Assembly: GCA_005281725.1 (NCBI GenBank)
Contig: SSBO01000002.1
Coordinates: 1,164,845 to 1,228,844 of the forward strand
DNA length: 64,000 bases
Origin: Wuchereria bancrofti
Lineage: Eukaryota > Nematoda > Chromadorea > Rhabditida > Onchocercidae
Direction of reading: 5' to 3'
Every line of letters begins with the position of its first letter. The first letter of the stretch is position 1. The notes beneath the pieces are model-generated. The model saw only the letters and a program-made list of their open reading frames with translations, did not search any database and was not told the origin of the DNA. Positions 26,801 through 39,085 of the stretch are shown here, one piece after another. The position numbers were made by a program, and so were the translations under genes.

Positions 26801-28039
26801 AAGTTATGATTGAAAAGAATAATAGAACAACGGGGCAGAATAGTGTGGGAAATCAAAAATAGGAACTAAAAAAAAGTGAAATTACTCAAATGGTTTACAA
26901 TATAATTATCACACTAAGTGAATAATATAAAGAAGGTAAACTACCTGAATTAGCAATACATTTACTAATTTCAACATTCAATTTTATCATACTGTTAAAA
27001 GATTTATTGCTTTATTTACGTTTGCACTTCAAACTGATTACCTTTCTAGCTGCTCTCTTACTTCTTAACATTTGTTTAAATTCATTTTCTGTTAAATATT
27101 TTACTTTTATGCACTGCTACATTGAAAGAATCAAAGAAACCAATCTCAATGATGGATGATGCTATGATCGAATGATTACCAAAAATTATTCAACGGTATT
27201 CAATTTTGAGAATTTTTGGAAAAATCCAAAATACATGATTATAAAAAGGAATTTATTAGCAAAAATGCACAATAGCTAATTATATCATTGCCAAAAATTA
27301 TGATGGAACTGTTGAGTTGTTTGTTGATTTGCAATATTACAGCGATCGACTCATTACCTTTATATCTTGTGATAGAACTTTTTCTATGCTTGACGGGAAA
27401 CAAAATACTGCAGCAAACAGAATCCAACGATTTATTAAATAAAGGATGAAATAGACGAATAGATGTCTGAAAATTAAGGTAGTTCCATATTTGCTGTAAA
27501 ATTGAACTTACCAATTATTAGCAATAATTTGAATCTCATCGCTGTTGTACTGTGTTACTTGAAAATGATTTGTGCACGCAACGTCAAGTGTAATATAATT
27601 TATATCAAAAATTGACACTATTTTTATACAATACTTGAAATAATATCTATATTCGTTTTTGAATACTGCAGTTGAGAATTTTTTCTTGAATACAATCAAA
27701 TACAGCGAAAGAAGCAGGAAAAATAATGAAGGAAGAGAGGACTAAATGAAAGAATCGAGTAAATTTACAGAGTAATGATATTTCGAAAAGTATAAAATTA
27801 ACATTTCATAATACGTAAGTATATATATCGGATGAAATATCTGACCAAAAACATCAGTAGATGAATGAAGTTTACAACAAATACTCCCAGGGATATTCCT
27901 ATCACGATGACTGAGAAATGAAAGATTACTTCTCTCAATCACTGAAAAATTCATAGTGAAGATACGGGGACAGTTTTTAATAACGAGTAGTTTCAAAGTA
28001 CATTGTAGTTCAACCATCAGATAAACTATCACAAATGCG
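23880..28039. other. Intergenic, no supported gene
   Basis: About 4.2 kb. A CT-rich microsatellite lies at about 24983-25021. The missing 5' exon of the small gene at 23253-23879 may be here. The right part (about 27200-28039) is the 3' flank of the TBC1D5-like gene; its open frames show no family pattern and have no splice partners. Confidence 0.45.
24983..25021. repeat. CT-rich microsatellite
   Basis: An imperfect TCTC/CCCT run ends in a pure CT tract. Confidence 0.8.
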
Positions 28040-31000
28040 TTACTGGACAATTGAGTGATGTCTTATTTCACGCATTTCAGTGTCCAATCGAGAAGTTTGA
28101 AGCCGTAGTGTCGGAGAACCGGTATTATTATGTAAGGGTCGAATTGCTGGAGCATGTACCTCGTTGCCAACTTCGATAGCACCAATTTCCGCAGCAGTAT
28201 GGCGAGCAACTCCTTTCGTATCTCTTGTGCATTTTGCGGAAACTGTCACATTTGCATGATTAGCATCACCTGACCGTGCAGCATTCTCGATCTGGGACCG
28301 AATGCTGTATAATTCTTTCCCTATTAGGTTCTTTAAATCGTCATTACCAACTATTTTCGGCAGTTGCTCATCTGGAAAAAGTGATCTGATATTTCTGTGG
28401 AAAAAGAAAAACTTCCCAATTCATCTTCCAATCCAAAAAACTTCCCAATTCAAAAAGAAAAACTTCCCAAAAAAACTTTCCCCATCTCTAAAGGAAAGAA
28501 AAAAAAAGAAAGATTTGTTGAAAGATTTCATGGAATCTTATCGACAGGCCGCTCTGTCGATTAACTATATGTTACCTGATTAAAAATTTTAACCCATACA
28601 TTCATTCTTCAACATATTTTCTTGGATTTTCCTTTAACCCTAACCAGCACTCTGTAGTGGGAAAGATTTTGTGGAATGCATTTGTTACTAGCGCTCTAAA
28701 ACCAATTCTGATAAATTTGACATACGAGCTGGAAAACTCCACGAATATCTGACCATGTCCAAAAGAAAACATATTAAAAAAACTTCGAACTTACTGACTA
28801 CGAGTTCAATCCTTTGTTTTACTATACTAGCCATCATATCCATATCATTCAATCTTGACTGTAAACACGACACCTGCTCTTGCAAAAGCTCGATTACCTA
28901 AATGGATCTCATAAGCAAGCAGTCTGATGACCGACTTACCTGAAAGTAAAACAATTACAATGAGCAAACCTCGTCTGAAGCTTTCATGCCGGTATGTCCA
29001 CCTGTGTTGTAATTTATTTGTGGACGAATCAATCCTGCAATGAAAACAATGCATAATGGAACGGAGCTGCTTTCTCGACTTTTTCAGCAATCATATCACG
29101 TCTATGAGTTGAAAAACAAAACAACTACCAGTTAAACTAAAGCATTTACAGGATTCAACTACAGGTTCAAATTTTGACCTAACAAATGACGAAAACAATG
29201 CTATCAGCTTTATAAAATATTATTAACCTCTTTCAACCATGGTTCGATCCGACAGTGTGTCAACAATTTTAGTAACAAATGATTTGGTATCACCGTGTTG
29301 ATGCCTATTTTCACCAGCATTACAGGACATCATTCCTGATGATGAGAATTGTTTTGCTAAATTTGTTTGCTTTGGTTTTTCCATAACAATTTTCGTTCCG
29401 ACAATATCCTTGGTTCGATTTGGATGTATCATTCCAGTAATCGTTATATTTTCGAAATTAGTAACATTAAGAGTTTGTGGCACTTCAAACTTCTGCAAGA
29501 ATTGTTCAGACTGCAAAAATTAATAATGTGTGTAAATGACCGAGAAATTGCAATTGCACTTTAAATACGTAATCGTCATGCATGATGAGTTAATCTTTTA
29601 ATTTAAATAGTTCCTAGAAGAAAGAGATACATCCATATCTGTCGAAAAAAAAAACTATTGAAAAATAAATGTTTGGAAATGAATAAATGCTGCAATTTGT
29701 AAATAATAGGAATCTAAACCAAAGTCTTACTTTAGGTGATTTGATATGTAAAGCGTATTGAATTAATGAATGGGCATCAGCTACCGGTGGGTAACGCATT
29801 AAATACTGTAATGTTGTACTGTAATCTTCATTGATAACTGAAAACATGATTTTACAACAATGTTATGTGATAAACAAATGACCGACTTGAATTTAACAAT
29901 ATTTTTCAATTCAGTCAGAAGAATATTTTGTGTGAGTATACAATAATACACAGTTGTGAAATAAATCTGGGAAACTGAGGAAAATTGTCCTAACATACTT
30001 AAATGCCTAATATATTCAAGCATTGCGACAAAAATATAGTCAACCAAGGATAATGGTGGCCTGAAAGCGAATATAGCATCCCAAATAAATAAAAGGTCGT
30101 GAATTGGAAACTCGCGACCAAACAATAATCGTAACCAGCGGCTATAAAAAATTTGGTGAGCAAAATTTCAAACCTTTCTCTAATTTGAATTGGTGATTCC
30201 CTTAGGAATACTCAACTAAAATCTTTAATCATCAAAGTTTTATTATGAAATATTTCAAAACAATCTATCGTGCACGGATAACTTGAAAGCAAACGGAGAA
30301 ATATTAATCTCTCAGTTTGCGGAATTTCTCATAAATATCTTCACATAACCTTTTCATCTTTGTAATTCCAATAATGATATGAGAAATTATTTATTCGTTC
30401 AAAAAAAAAAATGATGTGATAGTTCGAAAGTAAATTTTGACTAACATTCCATAAATCTGAGGTAAAATCTTCAATTTTGAAAGATGCTGATGCATGGCCG
30501 GATCAATTACTGCCAATATATCGTTCGTAATACTTCGAAGCTTAATAATTAATTCATTTCTCTGATCAGCAGAAGCATCATCTGGACTAACAAATGGCAC
30601 AGAGTGGCCTAATTTGCTATTATTTCCCGAAACACGACTGGAATATTCGACGCATTCCTCATCGCCAGCCAAATACCATCGCTCCAACATCATCATTAGT
30701 TGATTGAATATTTCACTACGAATAGAAGTCCAATGAAATAATAACTTTAAATAGAAAAAAAAATGACACTTCATAACATACGCTTACTGGATTTAACAGA
30801 AATGTTTATCAATCGACCATACTGTGGTGCAAGAATGCAAGTATCTGTTCTATGGAGAATGAAAAAAAAAAAAAAAAAGTTCAAGGAAATACTGCTAACT
30901 GTTGGCTGGTAAAAAACAAAGCAAAACGTTTCTAGAATTCGCTAGGAGTTATACTAAAATTTCTGACAATTATAAACATGATATTCTTCAGAGCGCAGTC

Positions 31001-32874
31001 GAGTAAATAACTGAAAAACACGAAAAAAACACGGAAAAAAGTTGATGCTAGTAAATTTTGCACTTTTTGGATTGAAGAATGTTCCCTTTTTTAAGCGCAT
31101 TATATCTAGCTAATCCCAAATTTCTCCTAGATTCCCCGTCGCTAGTAAATATACATGTGAAAAAAAAAGCTTTTCATAATTTTGTTTAAAAATGTGAATA
31201 CAAAATTAATAGGCCAACATACATAAGCAAGTACACATATAAATAGTTAATAGTAAAAAAAAGTATGAAAACCAACAAAGAGTCGTGTTCAAGAAAGTCC
31301 TGATTATTAACAGCGCATAGAATTTTCAACTCTTCCGGTGGTACTTCTCTGAAATGAATACAGCGCTCTAAAACATTTAAATTTCACATTTTGAAACAAA
31401 ATAGAAAATTAAGTTATCAAATAAACGAGGTTCATTTTCTGAAATTAATAACTAATACACTTTATACACTGACAGAGACACGAAATGCAATAAACAAATA
31501 TATTTGCTACAAATACAAAAACTGAAATTCAGCAACAATCATATGCAACTGAAAGATGAGTAGAAAGAAATATACTTAAAATTTTCTTATGTTTATGAAA
31601 AGGCAATGTTACGGGTTACCTCAATCCATTTTGTTCCATGAGATGCGCAAACGTTTGTTGATCGTAATTCAATACAAAAATCAGCGTTGCAAGTATTTCG
31701 TGCATACCCTAGAAAATTACACTTTGATATACTATTAAATTTGAAAATATGAATGTAACAAGAATTTATGGATAAAAAATTGAAACTACCTGCTTATATG
31801 CAATGTCTGGATGTTGTTTCGCATATATAAACAGAATATCCGACATAATGGTTCGTACACTCTCATTTTTAAAATATTCCAATTCTGGAAATCTGGAAAA
31901 AAAGGTTTTCCAAAAAAGGAAAATTTAAATCGAAACTTAAATCAAAAGGAAAATTGACACCGCATTTAAATAAATACTTACGTTCGTTCTACATCACGGT
32001 TTATAAATTCACGTAACTTGCAGTCACTGAAATATTGTTGCCACGGATTCTAAAAATCAATAAAAACATGTCGGTATAAAGGAAGGAAGCATAATGATAA
32101 AATGATCAAAGCAAAATGCATTACCTCATCACCAAGTGATAACGGATTACTGATATTTGGATCTAAGCCCGATGTTTGTTCGCGTGGATTCATTAATAGC
32201 TAAAAATATAGACAATAAAATTTACATAGTGCATACCATACATCCCAAACATAAAGTGTGTAATACGGAATCGGTAAATTGTGTTTGATTTGCCGACTTT
32301 AATCGTGCGAAACTATACCTGAAATTTTCTGAATTCATGTTTAAAGACGCTTAACACTAACCTCACATTTCAATTTATTATATGAATTACGGGTTCGCGA
32401 TAGAATCGTGCACCATTCTTCTCGTTCAAGAGGTAAACAACGAAGCAAAATCTAGAAATGAAATTTAACTGTAACTAATGTGATCTTTTGAGAAATAATC
32501 AGTAATACATTTAAATCCAAAATATGTTTACACAGCATATTATGTCCGTAAACTCTGAAAATTATTTCTTCTGTCGACACATGAATATGTTTGACTTCAG
32601 GAACGTTTAACGAAACTAACCCTCCAAATGATAGATCGAACATGTGAACCGCGAAGTTTACCACTCAAACAACCTTTTTCTATTCGTTTCAAATTCACCC
32701 GTTGTCCAAAAAATTCTCTCCATTCCTCCCTATATGTTTCATGCACGCAGAATAATACGTATGTATAGAAAAAAAACACACAGACAATCTTCTATACTTT
32801 TACGTTTCTTTATATAAAACTAACGTAATGCAATAAGCTTACAGAAATGTCGGTTGATGACTTGAACTGTGCAT
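28040..32874 (-). CDS. TBC1D5-like Rab GTPase-activating protein
   Basis: Exons at 32874-32843, 32729-32621, 32451-32362, 32199-32125, 32049-31982, 31892-31790, 31708-31620, 31348-31277, 30715-30446, 30141-29999, 29837-29731, 29510-29228, 29034-28970 and 28897-28795 join in phase (536 residues). One or two more run to the stop at 28040. The TBC domain shows INRDVERTFPE (arginine finger, IxxDxxR) and AYKQGMHEILA (glutamine finger), then LLFGREFPIHDLLFIWDAIF and LSLVDYIFVAMLEYIRHL, all typical of TBC1D5. The C-terminal coil QVSCLQSRLNDMDMM matches the TBC1D5 coil. TBC1D5 acts on Rab7 with retromer at endosomes. The ATG lies 2 bases after a TTTTTAG acceptor, which suits spliced-leader trans-splicing. 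The join between 28728 and 28394 is unresolved: a frame ending VLER meets TAG near 28690, so an alternative C-terminus is possible. Confidence 0.88.
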
Positions 32875-33946
32875 ATCTAAAAATCAATCAGTCAAAAATG
32901 TCAATTCTGTAAATAATCATTTAGGATAAAAAAATAATAAATTGTGATGGACAATTTTCCATTGTCTTTGCAAGCAGTGATGATTTTTTAGTATGGAACT
33001 GTTAGTTTTTATGTCTTTTCTGTTTGTTTATCATTTGCCACATCAGTACAAAATTTTAAAATTTATTGGCAAAATTATCTTTACAATATTTCTAGTGATA
33101 TCTTAATACTAACAATATGTAAATCCTTTATAATACTGTGCAGCTAAATTGCAACAATCCTGTAACGTTGCCAATACTCCTTATCAAAAAACTCCATTCA
33201 TTACGCAACGAATCCTCAATTCTGGCATTTTACTTATCTGGATTCACCTAAATTTACAGGATATGGATTTGAACCTACCTTCAACTTCGCCCAGTCAACA
33301 GTTAACAATTACGTGTAACGTATTCAACCAGCTCGAATACATAAATTGATTTCATGAACGGCTACAATGTCACTGCAGTACAAACACAATAAGCAATCAT
33401 CAGGCATTACTAAACGAACTAGCCCCAAGAATTCCAACGCCAAACTCTCCTACAGCTTGAAATCTTTCAATTATCAAATATCTCTGTACACCACTTTTCA
33501 GTCTCATTTGCATTCCCTCCTTCCTTTCACCAACAAATAAATTCATTCATATTTCGCTAAAATGCGGCATGTTTTAACAAACTAGTAGTGATCTGAATAT
33601 AGCTTTGCTGCCATTCGGTACAACGATATCAATTTACACTGTGCACTACAAAAGGAAACCTTTCGTGCCTCTTCTTTATTTCTTAAATACATTTGGCATA
33701 TATAATTGTCCACATCTGGAGAACATTAGAAATTAGAACAAGTCACAAGACAAATAGCCCTCTTCTGTAATAGTAATTCTTTTACTCCAGAAAAAGCTTC
33801 AAATCCAAAAATGGGTGTTCGAAAATTTAAATCCAAAATCTAATGATACACTAATACTGAAACTAAGGAGTAAATCATCCTTCCCTTCCTATCATGCCGT
33901 TCTATCGCATCTCTGAAAATTATCACTCAGCATATATATTAAAATA
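32875..33946. other. Spacer between TBC1D5-like and ataxin-2 genes
   Basis: This 1.07-kb gap between two same-strand genes should hold the ataxin-2 3' UTR and any TBC1D5 promoter or trans-splice signal. A pyrimidine-rich tract before TAG lies at about 32877-32890. No exon is supported. Confidence 0.5.
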
Positions 33947-36900
33947 TTAGGGCGGACCTTCCGCTTCATCTCCTTCTGTTTCTCTCCCTCGAACAAAGTC
34001 ACCTAGGAAAAAAAAATTCTTTATGATGAAAACAGTTGTTAATCCCAACCGTTTACTCGTTTCTGAAAATAGTGGAACTTTACTGCTGAATTTTTCCTCT
34101 TTAAAGGATAATTTCTAAAACTGACTTTAAATTTAAATTTTTACAGCAAATCAGCAGAACACAACCGATCATTCAAACATTTCTCATAACAATCTTTGAG
34201 TTAAACGTATCAAATCATAAATTTAGGGTGCTTTATCCTCTTTCTTTTTCTACGGTTTTGAATACGGAAGTAATTTGGAAGAAACGAACTGAAAGTCTTA
34301 AATCATAATTTTATGTTAAAGGAAAAAAGAAAGCGAGGAAACAACCTGCAGCAAGAATGTCTAAATTACATAAAGAATAGCACATTCGTGCATTCTTGAG
34401 ATGAGGGAAAAAGAAAAAGAGAGAGACTGGAGAACCGGAAGAAAGATAAAAATAAGCCCGTTGATCAAAACTGAAATCTTATTTGGAAAAACTAGTGAAG
34501 TTACGTTATGTTACGTTACAAGTTTCCAGAATAAAAACCACATTTAGGAGAAAAAGGAATAACAGGAGAATAAACAAAACAAGAACACAGCGCATCCAAT
34601 GATAGGATAAACCGTCATGGTAGATTATATATACAGCTTGGCAGATCATATATCCTATAAAGGAGTAAGATTATATATCCAATAAAGGAAAATTTACAAC
34701 TGACATAAGAAATCAGAGTTGAATCAAACCTAATAAGAAAGCAGATTACAACAGTTTACTGTCATTTGTCTGGTATGAATAAAATGCTTCAATTTATGAA
34801 TCATTCCATTATCATCTCAATATTTTGCCGGAGGTTTTTCAAAGCAAAAAGAAAAAAATTTATGATTTGTTAAAAATATGCCGCGAAGAAAAAGATATGT
34901 GTTTAGATTTTGTGAAAATAAGTGTATTCAGACCACAGAAGAGAAGCGCAAAAAGATCCTCAAATGTGCTTTGAATAAACAAAATAAAGAACCGAAAACA
35001 ACGACAGCATATTCTGATGAAATGACCACGAACCAGCATCAATTACTAGCATCTGAAACATACGGAATTTACTTAATACTTAACAAGAAAACGTTGAACA
35101 AATCCCGCGATCAAAGACCGGAGCTACTACTTTACACTACTATTTTAAAGCGTGTTGGAAATGGACAGACAGTAAACCGATAGCAAAACATTTCTCAAAA
35201 GATTTCTCAACAAGAACTGTTTTTTGTGAGCATCGCAATTTCGACTGATTATTTGCAAAGGTAAAAACTGATTAGTTTAATAAGAATTTTTTCTTTTAGT
35301 TTAAAAAGAATTCTTGCAATTACATTTCATGTAAAAACATTCCGTCTGACTCAAAACACAGATTTTCGGTTTTTTGCACCGATTTGAAGCAAAGTTATTT
35401 GATGTTGTGGATGATTCCCCTTATATAAATATCAGTTAAAACAAAAGTGATTATTTAAAACACAGAAAATAGTCAAAGCCAAACAATTTGCAACACTGAC
35501 CGTTTGGTGGAACTGAAGTATTTTGAACAGTACCGCCAGGCTGAAAAGATTGGTGTTGTTGATGTGGCGGCCCACTGGCCACACTGTTTACCGAATTATG
35601 GCGTATTGATCCAGCACTGCCTCCTTGTTGTTGCTGCGATTGTGGCGGCTGTTGCTGGAATACTCCCTGCTGATGTTGGGCTGAAAAAAGTGAAATTCCA
35701 GAAAAGCACGACAAATCCCGCAATGAACCACAAATAAATCTTAAATTTCGATTGTTTCTTTAAGAACAACACACATCTTTGAACTTTTACTTCCCTTAAT
35801 TCAGCATGAGAAAGGAAGAAATTTAACACTTACCATGCATGTAATGACTATAAAAGTGATCACCAGCCACAAAGGGTTGATGAGGTAAAGTACTTGGTAT
35901 CTGCGGTTGTTGTAAAGTAGCTGCTTCGACAGCTGCTCCTTGGAACTGTTCGAACATACTCGGCTGAAACATCAAAAAATCAGACTTCCAATCATAAAAA
36001 AATTGTGAAAAAACCAGTGAAAAAACTTTGAATGATCCCTATAACAAAGACAGAGAGAACTGCTAGGGCAACTGAATACCGGAACTAAATGAGCATTGAT
36101 CCCAAACGAGTCTGAAGTGTTATCCAACAAAAAGATTTATCAAAAGCAAAATTCAAGCTGTAACTGTTTTCAACATGAGATTATTGCAAAAAACAATGCC
36201 AAATTCTTACTTGTGCATGCACTTGATGTGCTTGTGAAAACGGAACATGCGTTGCCGCCGGTGCAGCGACAGACGGATGAACAACAACTGGTTGCGGACC
36301 ATACGCCATCACAAAGCCTGGCTGTCCAGCAGTAATGAACGGAAATTGCTGCAACGAAGAAATCATCGATGGCTTCCCACATTTGTACATATCTGCTGCT
36401 TGCTTATCCTTTTCAGTTGAAGAAAGAAAACAAAATGAAGAATATTTGCAATGTTCGAACATTTTGTAATCCAAAAATTCACATCTGACAAAATCAGTCC
36501 ATACGAGATCACGTGAGTTTATTCACTTAACTGCGCATGAAGTAAAATCACAGTCATTATACCTTCACTAATACAAATAACGAATGACATGCAAGTGAAA
36601 ATCTTAATCTGTAAGACCCCACTATCAATAAATATATTGTGGGATCAATTCATGAAATCACTTTTCCCAAATGAAACAGTGCAGCAACATATTTCTCATT
36701 TAAACGTGAGTTTGAAGCACTGGTCAGAATACTAAATGTCATAATAAGAAGCGTTGCTTAGGATGATGCTCATCCCTCATCAACAAATCCATTATTTCCG
36801 CTTTTTCTTTGAAGTGGCGCCACAATTTCTGATTTGCCGCCCACACACGTCACTTTTAGCGTACACTGTTGGCTTCCACAAAACCCACTTATGTTCCATT

Positions 36901-39053
36901 TGAATCGTGTCATTTGTCATCATGACCTTTTGAAATGTAACAATCTTTAAGATTCGCAAGTGTAAATTAATTAAGGAAAAGAGTGAATGATCAACATACA
37001 AACAAACAACAAACCGGTGCTTGGACGTACATGTGCGGCTGTGCGTTTGGTGGAGCTGCACCAGGTGGAAGTGGAATAAGTACAGTATGCGGCGATTGTG
37101 GCGTACCGGACTGCGGATACTGTGATAATGACGCCGTCTGCTGCTGCTGCTGTTGTAGTACCTATTTGAACGGTGCAAAGTGAACAAAAGCAGACTAAAT
37201 TAGGATAAGTTTTAACAAGTGGATAAACAAACATTATGCATTCAGTGCATTTGGTACAAATTTACATACATATACATGCACACACACATACACACATATA
37301 CGCACACACATACACACACATACATACACACACATACACACACACACAAAGCATGCGCTGTTTGATTTGTTGCATAATTTTATATTCACTCGATCCTTGA
37401 ATGTATTAATTTTGGAAGATTCATAGCGTTGTGGCGATAACAATATAATCATGTGAGCACTGCACCACTTCTGCTTGCTTATTTATCGGTAGCGCAGGAA
37501 TTTTCATACTTCAAATAACGGCTGAGTCTGACCGTATTGACAGCTTACATTAAAAAAGTTCAACCGTAAAATATCGGTTAAAATAATTTCCATCGAAAAA
37601 CAAAAACTTTTTTTTTTTGCATCGATAACTTGGATCATTCTGGAAGGCTATTTAATATCGAAATCTATGAACAATTTGCTATTTATTATGGCTGACCGAG
37701 ATCCAATAAAGCAATAACTCATAATCATTCTACTCTTTATGAAAAACAGTAACGAAAAATTTACAAATTCTTCCACTTCAAAAAAACCCCGAGTCACTAA
37801 TGCAAGATAAACATTTTGCCCAAATGACATGGTCTATCATAATGTAATGATATTTTTTTACCTGGGAAGGTGAAACCACAGGTCCAGGTGTGGCCGGTTG
37901 ACTGTTGGGACCATTTGAACCTGTCCCATTGCTCGAAGCAGCATTTGATCCTTGCTGCGGCTGTTGCTGTGTTGACACTGCCGTTGCTATAAATGATAAT
38001 TTCTCTAGAAATTGCTTAATTTGTTCGTTAAAATGATTAGTAAGTTTGACTATACTAAATTAGAAATAGACAGAGAACAATAGTTTAACTCATTTAACAC
38101 TTACCAGTAAAATCAATAGTTGGATGAAATTGCGGCAAACGAGATATCACATAATTCTGAAAAATATATCACTACAAAATTTAGAAAAAAATGAAAACAT
38201 TATTTCACACAAATCGGCTTTCATTCACACTTTCCAATTTACGTGATAAAATGTAACTATTATTTACAAAAAATTTTTTCTCTTTGCTACGACTTATTGT
38301 CGCATGAATACATGAAAAATAGCTATGAAATTATTTTCTGATAAGGATTTTATAAGTGAATGACTGTGTTCATAGAGTGAAGACAACAAAACATACGACG
38401 GAATGATCGCCCTGATATAGCTGTCGTGGAAAACCATTCGGCTGTTGAGTTTGAGTCTGTAAAGTAAATGGAGAAAAATACTTGGTATAAGGAAATATTC
38501 AACACTCAGTAATTCTACATATTTGCATCAAAAATTAGCTTTCACCATCGTATCGCGATGTGAAAATAACACGCAAACAGTGTTAATTTATAGCGAATTC
38601 GCTTTACCAGGTACAGTTACTTTTCACAGACTACTCTTTATAAAATACCATATCATCAGGCTTCAATGTATTGCAGCCAATAATATTATCATGATAACGT
38701 ACGGCTCCTTAAACACTTATTGTTGCTGTTTTACGAACCTGTATAATTTGGTAGGGTGGAGGAGCTGTGAGCACCGCATTCGTGGATGGAGGTGGTATCG
38801 GCGGTGGTGGCATATTAGATGCTCCAATTGAGAGCTGTGACGGATACGGTGCGAAATATGGCATCTAAACAAAATCATTAGTACTGTAAAACAAAAACTG
38901 GAGAATATTTAAAGACATGTGTAGCAAATTTAAACATACTGATTTTGATCTAAAACCTAATTCAAACAACAAATGTATGAATTAATGATGGCTTAGACAC
39001 TTGTAATCTGCAACCCGGCAAATACTCTTCCCAAACTTATAACTTTGAAAAGT

Positions 39054-39085
<32 letters not shown>

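Noticed and set aside
27239..28039. Open frames downstream of the TBC1D5-like stop
   Set aside because: Hydrophobic, low-complexity translations without family patterns or consistent splice sites. Probably 3' UTR and flank.
29040..29105. Candidate TBC1D5 exon reading RDMIAEKVEKAAP
   Set aside because: It needs a phase that no neighbouring exon supplies and would leave a 28-bp intron. Joining 29228 directly to 29034 is in phase and gives a continuous frame.
34878..35183. Plus-strand 101-codon frame (starts MPRRKRYVFRFCENK) inside an ataxin-2 intron
   Set aside because: Open and Lys-rich, but with no recognised domain, no splice partner and no promoter evidence. It lies antisense in a 1.5-kb intron; a nested gene is possible but unsupported.
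37234..37452. Minus-strand frame rich in Val, Cys and Tyr
   Set aside because: It is a translation of the CA/TA microsatellite in an intron.
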